Origin: MWCO01 sp964488865
GTDB lineage: Bacteria; Myxococcota_A; Polyangia; Polyangiales; Polyangiaceae
Direction of reading: 5' to 3'
DNA: 64,000 bases
Assembly (NCBI GenBank): GCA_964488865.1
Contig: CAZAWR010000026.1
Span: 37,085-101,084, forward strand
Positions 1 through 8,059 of this stretch are shown one piece after another (positions within the stretch are counted from its first letter, which is position 1; every line of letters begins with the position of its first letter). A model generated the notes under the pieces. It was not told the DNA's origin. It searched no databases and saw only the letters and a program-made list of their open reading frames with translations. The position numbers were made by a program, and so were the translations under genes.

Positions 1-861
1 GTCATGGCGCCCCCTGCCTCTTGCGTGGTGCCCATCGGCGAGGATCTGATCATCGCAGGGCTCAGGCGACGCTTCGATGCGGAGTTTTTCACGGCCGTCA
101 CGCGACCGCCCGCGGTCTACCGAGGCAACCCCTTCGTCGTGGAGTGCGGGATTGCCTACGGTGGCAAGCTCGATCGGGACAACCCTGCGGACATCATGCG
201 ATTCGCGAATCGGGTGCCCTTGCAGTATCAGCCCAAGGCGTGCGCCACCACGGAGGCGGTCTACCAGACCAACTGGAAGGCCTACCAGCTGTCGCAGCCG
301 AGAGGGTCGCTACCGATCGGCCCGCTCGCCGTGGTTCTGCACCTGGCGAGCGTATGGGTCCCGTTCACGAGCGAGGCCAAGGAGGCGGTCGCGCACTACC
401 CGGAGTTGCTGCGGGAGATGCGCCTCGCCATCCAGGAGGCCGGCCGACGGCTCGCCGCGCACCTGCGCGCTCGCCACCGCACGGAGAACGAGCTCAAGCG
501 AAGGAGCCTTTTCGAGCGTTACATCCCGGAGCTGGGAGCGAGCCTGGCGAAGATCACCAGCCGCGAAACGGAAGCCATCACCCAATCCCTGCTGGATGCG
601 CTGCCTTCGTTCGTGAACATCGACACCTCCGAACCCGAGCCCGGGCCCGAATCCGTGCCGCCGGCGCCAAGCATGCTCCCCCCGGCCGACGCGACCGAGG
701 ACGACTCGCCCGCCAGCGGCCCCGCGAACCCATCCGACGCAGCGTCCGCGATGGACGACGACGGAACCCCTGACGAGCCCCCCACGGCTCCAAGTCCCAC
801 GCCCCCGCGAACGGAACAGCGACGCGCCAAGAAGGACGGTCAGCTGGACCTCGTCAGCTGA
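1..861 (+). CDS. top6B: DNA topoisomerase VI subunit B, C-terminal part (5' end outside window)
   Basis: ATPase subunit of the type IIB topoisomerase, which with Top6A passes one duplex through another. The frame is open from base 1, so the GHKL ATPase domain lies upstream. What remains is the end of the transducer domain, with the family signatures GIAYGGKL, RFANRVPL and SVWVPFTSEAKEA; the lysine in the last fits the position of the transducer switch lysine (inference). The final ~80 residues are an acidic, Pro/Ser-rich tail that is probably disordered. The stop lies 12 bases before top6A, so the two are co-transcribed. Confidence 0.9.
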   Translation, partial: VMAPPASCVVPIGEDLIIAGLRRRFDAEFFTAVTRPPAVYRGNPFVVECGIAYGGKLDRDNPADIMRFANRVPLQYQPKACATTEAVYQTNWKAYQLSQPRGSLPIGPLAVVLHLASVWVPFTSEAKEAVAHYPELLREMRLAIQEAGRRLAAHLRARHRTENELKRRSLFERYIPELGASLAKITSRETEAITQSLLDALPSFVNIDTSEPEPGPESVPPAPSMLPPADATEDDSPASGPANPSDAASAMDDDGTPDEPPTAPSPTPPRTEQRRAKKDGQLDLVS

Positions 862-873
862 ACGAGAAGCGAC

Positions 874-1986
874 ATGGCCATCACCCAGACCCGCGAGCAG
901 CGAGCCCGAAAAACCATCCGCAAGATCGAGAAGCTTGCGGCAGAGACCCTTCGTCAGGTCGAGAAACGCGACAACCCGACAGTGCAGATCCCCATTCGTG
1001 CGCTGTCCAACGTGGCGTGGAACGAAGACCACCGTCTGATCGAGCTGGGAGACCGCCGCCAGAACCGGGAGTTCTTCAACCTGAGCATGGCGAAGAAGTT
1101 CATGCAGACCTTTCTGGTCGCAGCGGCGTGCAAGGACCTGCTCGACAGCGGCAAAACCACCAGCATCCGTGACTTGTTCTACATGACCAAGCACACCATC
1201 AAGGGGTCCCGGGAGAACACCTTCGACGATCAGACCGAGAGCGATCCGGTCATCGAAGATCTCGAGGTGTCCCTCGATGCGCTGCGAGAAGAGCTTCACC
1301 TGTTCGCGGCCAAGCGCGGATCCATGGTGGGCCCCATGGTGATCGTCGACGCCGGAGACACCATCAACCTCGGCCGGATGGGCTCCGGCGGGTGGAGCAT
1401 TCCGAGCATCACCGAGGATCACATGATCCAGTTCAAGAAGTGCGAGGCGGAGTACATCCTGTTGGTGGAGAAGGAAGCCGTCTGGCACCGCCTCAACGAG
1501 GACAAGTTCTGGAAGAAACACAAGTGCATGCTGGTGACCGGAAACGGACAGGCCACCCGGGGGGTCCGTCGCCTGCTGCAACGCATGCACAGCGAGCTGA
1601 AGATCCCGCTGTATGTGCTCGTCGACAACGACCCGTGGGGACTCTACATCTACAGCGTCATCAAGCAGGGGTCGATTTCCCTCGCGTACGAGTCGATGCG
1701 CATGGCGGTACCGAGCGCGCGGTTTCTCGGGCTGCGCTCGCGGGACTACAAGAGCTTCGGGCTCAGCAGCGACGTGAGGATCACCCTTGAGAAAGAGGAC
1801 GAGAACCGAGCCCGCCAGATGCTCGCTTACCCTTGGTTTGCTGCCAAGCAATGGCAGACGGAGATCAAGGACCTGTTGAAGGCGGGGTTCAAGATGGAGA
1901 TCGAAGCGTTGTCGAACAAGGACATCAGCTTCGTGACGGACGTGTACATCCCGCAGAAGATCGAACAGCGGGACTGGCTGGTGTAA
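874..1986 (+). CDS. top6A: DNA topoisomerase VI subunit A (Spo11-like)
   Basis: Catalytic DNA-cleaving subunit of topoisomerase VI, 370 residues, the usual length. The N-terminal winged-helix (CAP-like) domain carries SIRDLFYMTK, placing the likely catalytic tyrosine at residue 103. The C-terminal Toprim domain has the acidic motif VDNDPWGLYIYS and the following KQGSISLAYES block, both typical of Top6A. It directly follows top6B. Type IIB enzymes are standard in archaea and plants but patchy in bacteria, so the pair is notable. Functional assignment is firm; bacterial role is unknown. Confidence 0.93.
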   Translation: MAITQTREQRARKTIRKIEKLAAETLRQVEKRDNPTVQIPIRALSNVAWNEDHRLIELGDRRQNREFFNLSMAKKFMQTFLVAAACKDLLDSGKTTSIRDLFYMTKHTIKGSRENTFDDQTESDPVIEDLEVSLDALREELHLFAAKRGSMVGPMVIVDAGDTINLGRMGSGGWSIPSITEDHMIQFKKCEAEYILLVEKEAVWHRLNEDKFWKKHKCMLVTGNGQATRGVRRLLQRMHSELKIPLYVLVDNDPWGLYIYSVIKQGSISLAYESMRMAVPSARFLGLRSRDYKSFGLSSDVRITLEKEDENRARQMLAYPWFAAKQWQTEIKDLLKAGFKMEIEALSNKDISFVTDVYIPQKIEQRDWLV

Positions 1987-2002
1987 CGGGTCCGATCGGG
2001 TT

Positions 2003-2141
2003 CGAGACCCACAAAAGGGACAACGCCCGGTACGGGGGGGGCACGTTACCGGGCGTTGGAAAGATGTGGCAACGTCAGGGACAGTGGGGGCTAAGTCTCG
2101 ACCGACGCTGCACCCTGTAGATTAGCACGGCTCGTGCCACG
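2003..2141. repeat. Structured direct repeat, copy 1 (candidate non-coding RNA or DNA element)
   Basis: First of two ~140-bp copies spaced exactly 260 bp apart. It holds a perfect 12-bp inverted repeat (CAACGCCCGGTA, 2021-2032, with 2047-2058) whose loop has a run of eight G. A second possible helix pairs 2069-2076 with 2104-2111 (one mismatch), and a small hairpin GCACG-GCT-CGTGC lies at 2125-2137. Between the copies the two large stems and the blocks GTGGCAACGTCAGGGAC and CGACCGACGCTGC are conserved while linkers differ. No T-tract follows the big hairpin, so it is not a classic terminator. Orientation is unknown. Confidence 0.6.
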
Positions 2142-2191
2142 GGCAACTTCGTGGAGTTCTGGATAGTTGACGGGACGGGACGGGCGAGACG

Positions 2192-2207
2192 ATTGCATGT
2201 ATGCAAT
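2192..2207. promoter_or_regulatory. Perfect palindrome, operator-like
   Basis: ATTGCAT-GT-ATGCAAT, a 7-bp perfect inverted repeat with a 2-bp centre, lies in the spacer between the two structured repeats; an 8-bp palindrome ACACGTGT follows near 2234. Both look like protein-binding sites, but no regulator gene is adjacent and the assignment is only structural. Confidence 0.3.
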
Positions 2208-2262
2208 AAACGCCTACCAGGGATGAGATGTAGACACGTGTACGCGAAGTCCCAGGGGGAAC

Positions 2263-2403
2263 CGAGAACGACAAAAAGGGCAACGCCCGGTACGGGGGGG
2301 GGCACGTTACCGGGCGTTGAATAGTAGTGGCAACGTCAGGGACGGGGGGGACGATAGTCACGACCGACGCTGCGATTTTCATAGAGAGCATGTCTCATGC
2401 CAC
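2263..2403. repeat. Structured direct repeat, copy 2 (candidate non-coding RNA or DNA element)
   Basis: Second copy of the 2003-2141 element. The 12-bp inverted repeat is at 2281-2292 and 2308-2319 with nine G in the loop; the second possible helix is 2330-2337 with 2366-2373. The terminal hairpin reads GCATG-TCT-CATGC (2388-2400), so compared with copy 1 a C-G pair is replaced by T-A with pairing kept, a compensatory change that supports a folded molecule. The remaining bases to 2651, before purB, show no coding signal and no clear promoter. Confidence 0.6.
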
Positions 2404-2651
2404 AGAATCGTTCCCTAGTATCGAGCAGTTGCGCATCAATACGTCCGAACGTCTTTCACGAATGAAATATGCCGCATTCAATGCCGAAATGTGTGCGCGT
2501 GTACGTTGAACACCAATCGGAATCCTACATGGCAGACGGAGTGGTTTCCCCCTCGAAATATGGCCCTTCTCGTGGCTGCGCGAGCCTTCCTCCGCTCCCT
2601 CGGGACGGAATCTCTTGACCCCTCCCAGCACCACAGGCATCCGGAACCCCG

Positions 2652-3947
2652 ATGATCCCCAGGTACACCCCGCCCGAGTTCGCTTCCCTCTGGTCCGACA
2701 AGACCCGCTACGCCACCTGGCTCGAAGTCGAGCTCGCCGCCTGCGAGGCCATGGAGATAGACCAGCTCGTCCCTCCCGGCACCGCCGAAACCATCCGAAA
2801 CCTCGACCTGCAACCGGATCCGGCCCGCATCGACGAAATCGAGAAGACCACACGCCACGACGTCATCGCTTTCCTCACCCACGTCGAAGAGCTCGCCGGT
2901 CCCCCCGCTCGGTTCCTACACCGCGGGATGACCTCGAGCGACGTGCTCGACACTAGCTTCGCCCTGCTGCTCACCCGAGCCACGGATGCCCTCCTGGCGC
3001 GCACCGATCGTCTCCTCGACGCCCTGTCGCGACGCGCGAGAGAGCACCGCGGCACCCTGCTCATCGGTCGCTCCCACGGGATCCACGCCGAGCCCGTCAC
3101 CTTCGGCTTGGTGCTCGCCGGCCACTTCGCCGAGATGAAACGTTCACAACAACGCCTCGCCGTCGCACGCGAGGAAGTCCGAACCGGGAAGATAGCCGGC
3201 GCCGTCGGCACCTACGCGCACCTGTCCCCGGACATCGAGCGACGCACACTCGATGCCCTCGGCCTCGTGGCAGAAACCGTCTCGACCCAGGTGGTGGCCC
3301 GAGATCGTCACGCCGCCCTGTTCAGCGCCATGGCCCTCGCGGCCGCAGGCATCGAACGTCTGGCCACCAACGTCCGGCACTGGCAACGCACGGAAGTGCG
3401 CGAAGCCCAAGAAAAGTTCTCCACGGGCCAGAAGGGCTCGAGCGCCATGCCCCACAAGCGCAACCCCATCCTCAGCGAGAACCTGTGCGGGCTCTCCCGC
3501 GTGGTGCGCGCTGCCGTCACGCCCGCCCTCGAAAACGTGGTGCTCTGGCACGAGCGTGACATCTCCCACTCGTCGGTGGAGCGCATGATCGCGCCGGACG
3601 CCACGACCACTCTCGCGTTCATGCTCGAGCGAGCAACCCAGCTGGTCGAAGGCCTGGTGGTCTACCCGGCGGGAATGCTTCACAACCTGGAGCGCACGGG
3701 GGGGTTGTTCTTCAGCGAGAGCGTGCTGCTGGCCCTGGTGGACCGAGGACAACCCAGACAGCAGGCCTATGTCATGGTGCAACGCAACGCCATGAAGGCC
3801 ATCGAGGGGGACGGCACGTTCCGCGAGAACCTGTTCTCAGACGAGCAAGTGCTAGGGGTTCTCGGCGAGGAGACCCTGGCCCGCTGCTTCGATCTCGAGC
3901 ACACCCTGCGCCACATCGACGAAGTCTTGGACCGCGCGCTGGCGTGA
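2652..3947 (+). CDS. purB: Adenylosuccinate lyase
   Basis: Cytoplasmic purine enzyme that removes fumarate from SAICAR and from adenylosuccinate. The 431-residue length is typical of the bacterial form. The fumarase/aspartase-superfamily signature GSSAMPHKRNP is complete, and the other two active-site regions are visible as TSSDVLDT and GRSHGIHAEP. The start ATG begins MIPRYTPPEF, the usual N-terminus for this family. It runs convergently into the next gene, with only nine bases between the stops. Confidence 0.97.
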   Translation: MIPRYTPPEFASLWSDKTRYATWLEVELAACEAMEIDQLVPPGTAETIRNLDLQPDPARIDEIEKTTRHDVIAFLTHVEELAGPPARFLHRGMTSSDVLDTSFALLLTRATDALLARTDRLLDALSRRAREHRGTLLIGRSHGIHAEPVTFGLVLAGHFAEMKRSQQRLAVAREEVRTGKIAGAVGTYAHLSPDIERRTLDALGLVAETVSTQVVARDRHAALFSAMALAAAGIERLATNVRHWQRTEVREAQEKFSTGQKGSSAMPHKRNPILSENLCGLSRVVRAAVTPALENVVLWHERDISHSSVERMIAPDATTTLAFMLERATQLVEGLVVYPAGMLHNLERTGGLFFSESVLLALVDRGQPRQQAYVMVQRNAMKAIEGDGTFRENLFSDEQVLGVLGEETLARCFDLEHTLRHIDEVLDRALA

Positions 3948-3956
3948 AGCCGGCAG

Positions 3957-4715
3957 CTACAGGGAAAGCAGGGGGCGCTCGGTTCGCGGAGAGCTCGAGC
4001 GGGAACCGGACGCGTAGCGAACGCGCCAGGCCCCGCGCGCGATGAGATAAGCGATCACGAGGGAGTGACGTGGCTTGAGCTCGCTGCGCTCTGCACCGTA
4101 GACAGGGCGGACAGGCACCTCGGCCACGCGCAAGCCACGCAAACGCAGCTGACAGAGCAGATCGTTCGGGTAGCCGAAGCGCGGCCACAAGTCGTGCAAG
4201 TCGAGGAGCGCGATCGCATCCGTGGAGATGGCTGTGTACCCGCACTGGCTGTCCGATAGCGACTGCAACCCGAGCGCCTTGCCCGTAGCCCAACCAAAGA
4301 CGCCCGTGCCGAGCCGTCGCAACGCGGGCATGCGGGAGGCCTCGGGATGATCGAGGCGAACCCCCTTGGCGTAGTCCGCCACACGGTCGAGCACCGGTCG
4401 CAGGACCGACGGCAAGTCATCCGGGTCCATCTGCCCGTCGCCCGCCATCACGGCGACAACGTGCGCCCCCGCATCCCTCGCGAGGCGGTAGCCCGTGGCG
4501 ATGGCAGCACCGACGCCCCGGTTGATCGCGTGGCGCACGACGTGAACGCGTGGGTCACGGTGCTGCTCGGCGACCCTGGCGGTGCCGTCTGTGCTGGCAT
4601 CATCGACCACGACGACGTGGTCGACGAAGGATGGGATGGAATCGAGGACCTGCGCGATGAACGGCTGCTCATCGTGGGCAGGGACCACGACGGCGATGCA
4701 AGCGCCTTCGAGCAT
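3957..4715 (-). CDS. Family 2 glycosyltransferase
   Basis: GT-A fold glycosyltransferase, 252 residues. The N-terminus reads VVVPAHDEQPFIAQVL, followed by the nucleotide-sugar-binding VVVDDASTDGT and the metal-binding region MAGDGQMDP. NRGVGAAIATGY resembles the dolichyl/undecaprenyl-phosphate sugar transferase branch (DPM1/GtrB-like). There are no long membrane helices, so it probably works at the inner face of the membrane on a lipid-linked acceptor; substrate is unknown. It ends a four-gene minus-strand operon with 16-bp spacing to the gene before it. Confidence 0.85.
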   Translation of the reverse strand: MLEGACIAVVVPAHDEQPFIAQVLDSIPSFVDHVVVVDDASTDGTARVAEQHRDPRVHVVRHAINRGVGAAIATGYRLARDAGAHVVAVMAGDGQMDPDDLPSVLRPVLDRVADYAKGVRLDHPEASRMPALRRLGTGVFGWATGKALGLQSLSDSQCGYTAISTDAIALLDLHDLWPRFGYPNDLLCQLRLRGLRVAEVPVRPVYGAERSELKPRHSLVIAYLIARGAWRVRYASGSRSSSPRTERPLLSL

Positions 4716-4731
4716 GGCGAGAGGAAGCGGC

Positions 4732-5184
4732 CTACTCGTTTTCCTTTTCGGGGAGCTCGCCCTTGGTAGGCTCGCCAGACTCGAAGCGCACGGTGGCGGG
4801 CTCTTCGTGACGCTTGCGGGTCACGAGGGCGAGGATGCGTCCGAGCAGGTCGGGGACCTGATCGAAGAGTTGGCCGACCATCTGCTCGGGTTCGCCATCG
4901 ATCGCCATGAGGCGGGGCTTGCCGTCCTTGGCGATGGCGACGACCGCGATGGGTTCGACCTGAACGCCGCCGCCTACGCCGCGACCTCCGTAATTGCCTT
5001 CGCCGGTCTCGCCGTGTCCGCCAGCGCCGACAGAGGCGACACCGAAGCCGACGCGCAGCCGGTGAATCGGAACGAGCATGGCGTCGCCCGCCTGGAGCGG
5101 CTCGCCAACGACTGTTTCGATCTTCGAGATCTGGTGCATACCGTCGAGGAGATGGTCAACGACTTGATCGAGCTTACCGGGCAT
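4732..5184 (-). CDS. GerW/YtfJ family protein, copy 1
   Basis: 150-residue protein of the GerW (YtfJ) family, known from Bacillus as a spore germination-related protein. The family core is present: a helical start (LDQVVDHLLDG), the GEPLQAGDAMLVPI strand, then a long Gly-rich segment (GVASVGAGGHGETGEGN) and the VEPIAVVAIAKDG strand. The acidic C-terminal tail is extra. It is 15 bp downstream of the DUF2953 gene, reproducing the ytfI-ytfJ pairing known in Firmicutes. No endospore genes are visible, so the role here must be different or more general. Confidence 0.8.
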   Translation of the reverse strand: MPGKLDQVVDHLLDGMHQISKIETVVGEPLQAGDAMLVPIHRLRVGFGVASVGAGGHGETGEGNYGGRGVGGGVQVEPIAVVAIAKDGKPRLMAIDGEPEQMVGQLFDQVPDLLGRILALVTRKRHEEPATVRFESGEPTKGELPEKENE

Positions 5185-5199
5185 GATGCCCTCCCATGG

Positions 5200-5868
5200 T
5201 CATGGCGGCGCGGGTGCGGGTCGAGACCGCGTGCGCTGCCGCAGCTTGATTTTCTTGAACGTGAACGTGATGGCGTCCAGGACCATCCTGCCGGGATAGA
5301 ACCGGAACGCAACTTCGAGGTTGCCCGAGGCCTTCGCGACGTCCACCCATAAGGGTTCGACCACGAAGTTGCCGAAGGGCGACAACAACCCCGCGAAGGT
5401 GAAGAGCGAGCCCGAGAGGATACCTGTGATCGCCAGATCGGGCGTGGCGTACGAGAGGCGACCGTTGAATCGCTCCATGCGCACGCGATGTCGCAGGTCC
5501 ACGAGGAACACGAGCAGGTCGTCCAGGTCGAACCAGCGCTCGACCTGACTGCGCAAGCGACGCGTCTTGTGTTCGAGCACTTCGAGAGACGGCTTGTGCT
5601 CGTCGATCTTGTCCACGACTCTCCGTGCGAAGGGGGAGACGTGGAAGACCCGTCGGCCGAAGACGTGGAGCTGGAAGATGCTGTCGATGCCGTGGGCTGC
5701 GGCGAGGCTGACCGTGACGAAGAGGATCTGGCCGCCCATGGCGAGGGCCCAGAACTTTCCGAACTCTCCGTGACCTTTGACGGAAAGCTCGAGTCGCACG
5801 GGAGCCAAGGTCACGACGACGATCGAGGTGACGATGACAACGGCGATGGCGAGGGCTGCCCACTGCAC
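5200..5868 (-). CDS. DUF2953 (YtfI-like) membrane-anchored protein
   Basis: 222 residues with one N-terminal membrane segment (ALAIAVVIVTSIVVVTL) and a soluble remainder. Sequence pattern and partnership with GerW/YtfJ genes match the DUF2953 family, whose Bacillus member ytfI lies beside ytfJ. The start is GTG at 5868 with an AGGAA four bases upstream. Placed between two GerW paralogues with short gaps (31 and 15 bp), it probably anchors or works with them at the envelope. Biochemical function is unknown for the family. Confidence 0.65.
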   Translation of the reverse strand: MQWAALAIAVVIVTSIVVVTLAPVRLELSVKGHGEFGKFWALAMGGQILFVTVSLAAAHGIDSIFQLHVFGRRVFHVSPFARRVVDKIDEHKPSLEVLEHKTRRLRSQVERWFDLDDLLVFLVDLRHRVRMERFNGRLSYATPDLAITGILSGSLFTFAGLLSPFGNFVVEPLWVDVAKASGNLEVAFRFYPGRMVLDAITFTFKKIKLRQRTRSRPAPAPP

Positions 5869-5899
5869 GAGTTCCTGCGATACCGTCCTGCGCCCTTGG

Positions 5900-6277
5900 T
5901 TACTTGTCCTCTTCCTTCGCCTTCGGGGGGAGGACCTGGTTCATGGTTTCGGGGAGCACGTCGATGGCGCGCTGGAGGATGGCCCGTGCGCCGCGGCGGA
6001 CGGAGAGCATCTGCGCATGGCCTCCCTTGCCGACGACGACGAACGCGCGCGGCTCGACGGACAAGCCGCCGCCGGCTCCGCCGATGTCGACGGCACCGCC
6101 TTTCTTGCTCGCCTCACCGGACACGTCTCCGGAGCCCGTTCCGAAGCCCACGGAGATCTTGCACAGCGGCACGACGGCCGAGTCCGCGAACATCATGGGC
6201 TTGCCCACCACCGATTCGGAGTTGGACACCCGGTACAACTGCTTCATCAGGCTGCCTACGAGATCGTCGAGTTCCAT
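5900..6277 (-). CDS. GerW/YtfJ family protein, copy 2
   Basis: 125-residue paralogue of the product of 4732-5184 and first gene of the operon. It has the same core: VVGKPMMFADSAVVPLCKI, a Gly-rich stretch, and VEPRAFVVVGKGG. ATG at 6277 is chosen over a TTG one codon upstream because a GGAGG lies seven bases before it. It lacks the long acidic tail of copy 1, and its middle contains a Cys (PLCKI). Two unequal GerW copies around one DUF2953 gene suggest a hetero-complex. Confidence 0.78.
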   Translation of the reverse strand: MELDDLVGSLMKQLYRVSNSESVVGKPMMFADSAVVPLCKISVGFGTGSGDVSGEASKKGGAVDIGGAGGGLSVEPRAFVVVGKGGHAQMLSVRRGARAILQRAIDVLPETMNQVLPPKAKEEDK

Positions 6278-6451
6278 CAATTTCCTCCGATTGGCCTCGT
6301 GCGTTGCTTCGTTTCACATCCGAGCCATTGCGAGCCGTGAGCGTGTAGCCGTTCGTGCCTGGACCTGGCATCGGAAGGTGCATCGCCCCACTCGTGTGGC
6401 CCGTGGGTCCCGTGAGACCGTCAAGGGAGGCAGTATGGGGCAGATCGACCC

Positions 6452-7378
6452 CTAGTGGTAGAGGAACCAGCGGACGCCGGGGTTGATCTCCATGTGGAAG
6501 TGGTCCTGATGGGGCTGATCGAAGTTGGGGGTCAGCACGTACGTGAAGATCTTGGCGTCGAACGCGTCGCAAACGATGTCCCACAACTCGCGAGCGCGCG
6601 GATCGCTCGGGGGCGAGGCGCCCTGACCGCAGGTTTGGGCGCCGACTCTGCCTCGAAAGTGGGACGCGACACTGAGCACAGAGCCGTCTTGCTTGACGAA
6701 AGCGCCGGGGTCGATGGCGAGGCCGAGGGGGTGGCGTGACTGGCTGGTGTTCAAACGCGGGGGAGGCGGGGGCGGGGCGGCGGGCTTGTTCGGCTTCTTT
6801 CCCCGCCGGGTCGTCCGCGTGGTTCGGGTCGTGCTCTTCTTGGCGCGGTCGGCGGGCTTGACCGCGTTCTTCGCACTCGCGGCCGCCCAGTGCTCCGGAG
6901 GACCGAGCTTCGCTGAGCTTCCCGTCCACGCTGCGCTCGAAGCGGCAACCGCAGGGGCCACGGAGGGTCGATACATTGTGTAGTGAATCAGCTCCACGAT
7001 CCCACGGCGCGCAAGCTGCGCGGCAAAGTCGTCGAGGGCTAGCGCGAAACGCGCGTCGCAGATCTCGAAAGGCGTACTGGGCCGCTCGTGCTCCGGAAGA
7101 GCAGAGTGGATGTGCACCCCGTGGAGCCTGCCCGTGAGCCGGATCGGGGTCTTCACGGCACCGTGGGGCTCCACCCGCTGGTAAAGGATCTTGCGACGGT
7201 CCAGCTCCTCGATGGCCTGCTGCTCGCCCATGTTGACGTAGCGATAGGCCGGGGCTCGGTCGACCACGTCCGCGGGTGGGACCACAAGGAACGGATCGTG
7301 CGCCTTGGCAACCCAGGGCGCCGAGGCGAGGGCCAGGCTCGCCAGCACGAGCAGCCACGGCAACGATCTCGCACGCAT
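6452..7378 (-). CDS. Secreted extensin-like / M15-type metallopeptidase fold protein
   Basis: 308-residue exported protein with a clear Sec signal peptide (LPWLLVLASLALASAPWVAKA). The C-terminal half carries SRHPLGLAIDPGAF and HQDHFHMEINP, matching the zinc-binding pattern of the extensin-like C-terminal / D-Ala-D-Ala carboxypeptidase (M15) group. A low-complexity Lys/Arg/Pro linker (AKKSTTRTTRTTRRG to PPPPPP) separates an N-terminal region of unknown function from the zinc domain. It probably acts on periplasmic peptidoglycan, but substrate is unproven. Divergent from the rubrerythrin-like gene across 171 bp. Confidence 0.75.
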   Translation of the reverse strand: MRARSLPWLLVLASLALASAPWVAKAHDPFLVVPPADVVDRAPAYRYVNMGEQQAIEELDRRKILYQRVEPHGAVKTPIRLTGRLHGVHIHSALPEHERPSTPFEICDARFALALDDFAAQLARRGIVELIHYTMYRPSVAPAVAASSAAWTGSSAKLGPPEHWAAASAKNAVKPADRAKKSTTRTTRTTRRGKKPNKPAAPPPPPPRLNTSQSRHPLGLAIDPGAFVKQDGSVLSVASHFRGRVGAQTCGQGASPPSDPRARELWDIVCDAFDAKIFTYVLTPNFDQPHQDHFHMEINPGVRWFLYH

Positions 7379-7549
7379 GGGGTGCCAACCTAGCGCATCG
7401 AGTCAGCTTGGCCAGCCTTTGCCTCGGTTCTTCCCTTCGATCGGGGGTGCCGTTCGGGCCGGGGAGGGCTATGGTTTCGCACGACGGATTCTGCCATTTT
7501 GGCGGACCCGGTCGCCCGCCCCGTCGCCCGGGGAAAGGTGGAGGAGACG

Positions 7550-8002
7550 ATGACGAACGACAAGTTCAAGGAGATGATCGAATTCGCCATCCAGCGAGAG
7601 CAGGAGGCCGTGGACTTCTACACGGACCTGGCCGGCAAGGTCAGCGAACCCCACGTCAAGGAGACCCTGCGCGACTTCGCCAACCAGGAGCGAGGCCACA
7701 AGGCCAAGCTGCAGTCGATTCTGGACGGCAAGAAGCTCGACCTGGTCCGCAAGGACGTGACGGACCTCAAAATCAGCGACTACCTGGTCGAGGTAGACCC
7801 CACCGCCGAGCTGTCCTTCCAAGGCGCGCTCATCATCGCCATGAAGAAGGAGAAGTCCGCTTACCGCATGTACTCCGACATGGCGACGACCTGCGATGAC
7901 CCGCAGCTTCGCGACCTATTCCTGTACCTCGCCAACGAGGAAGCTGCTCACAAGCTTCACTTCGAGGTGGTGTACGACGACATGGTCTATCGAGAAAACT
8001 GA
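7550..8002 (+). CDS. Rubrerythrin-like ferritin-family protein
   Basis: 150-residue four-helix diiron protein. Two Glu plus Glu-x-x-His halves are visible: EQEAVDFY with NQERGH in the first, and KEKSAYRMY with EEAAH in the second, so the diiron site appears complete. There is no C-terminal rubredoxin domain. ATG at 7550 is preferred over a longer frame because GGAGGAG lies directly upstream. Probable role: peroxide reduction or iron handling in the cytoplasm. It faces another ferritin-like gene convergently. Confidence 0.87.
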   Translation: MTNDKFKEMIEFAIQREQEAVDFYTDLAGKVSEPHVKETLRDFANQERGHKAKLQSILDGKKLDLVRKDVTDLKISDYLVEVDPTAELSFQGALIIAMKKEKSAYRMYSDMATTCDDPQLRDLFLYLANEEAAHKLHFEVVYDDMVYREN

Positions 8003-8021
8003 AGCGCTCCGGCGGAGCGCT
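8003..8021. terminator. Symmetric hairpin between convergent genes
   Basis: AGCGCTCC-GGC-GGAGCGCT, a perfect 8-bp stem with a 3-base loop, starts right after the rubrerythrin-like stop codon. It has no T-tract on either strand. Its place between convergent genes fits a bidirectional terminator or mRNA end-protecting hairpin. Confidence 0.5.
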
Positions 8022-8059
8022 CGAGGGGGCGGCAAACGCCAACCCCAACGACGAACCCA

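Noticed and set aside
310..1851. Long minus-strand frame of 513 codons
   Set aside because: Lies opposite top6B and top6A; sequence is Gln/Val/Leu-rich antisense noise with no motif. High GC content gives many such open shadows.
1991..2020. tRNA T-arm-like GGGTTCGAGACCC sequence
   Set aside because: No acceptor stem, D-arm or anticodon arm can be formed around it; it is part of the start of repeat copy 1.
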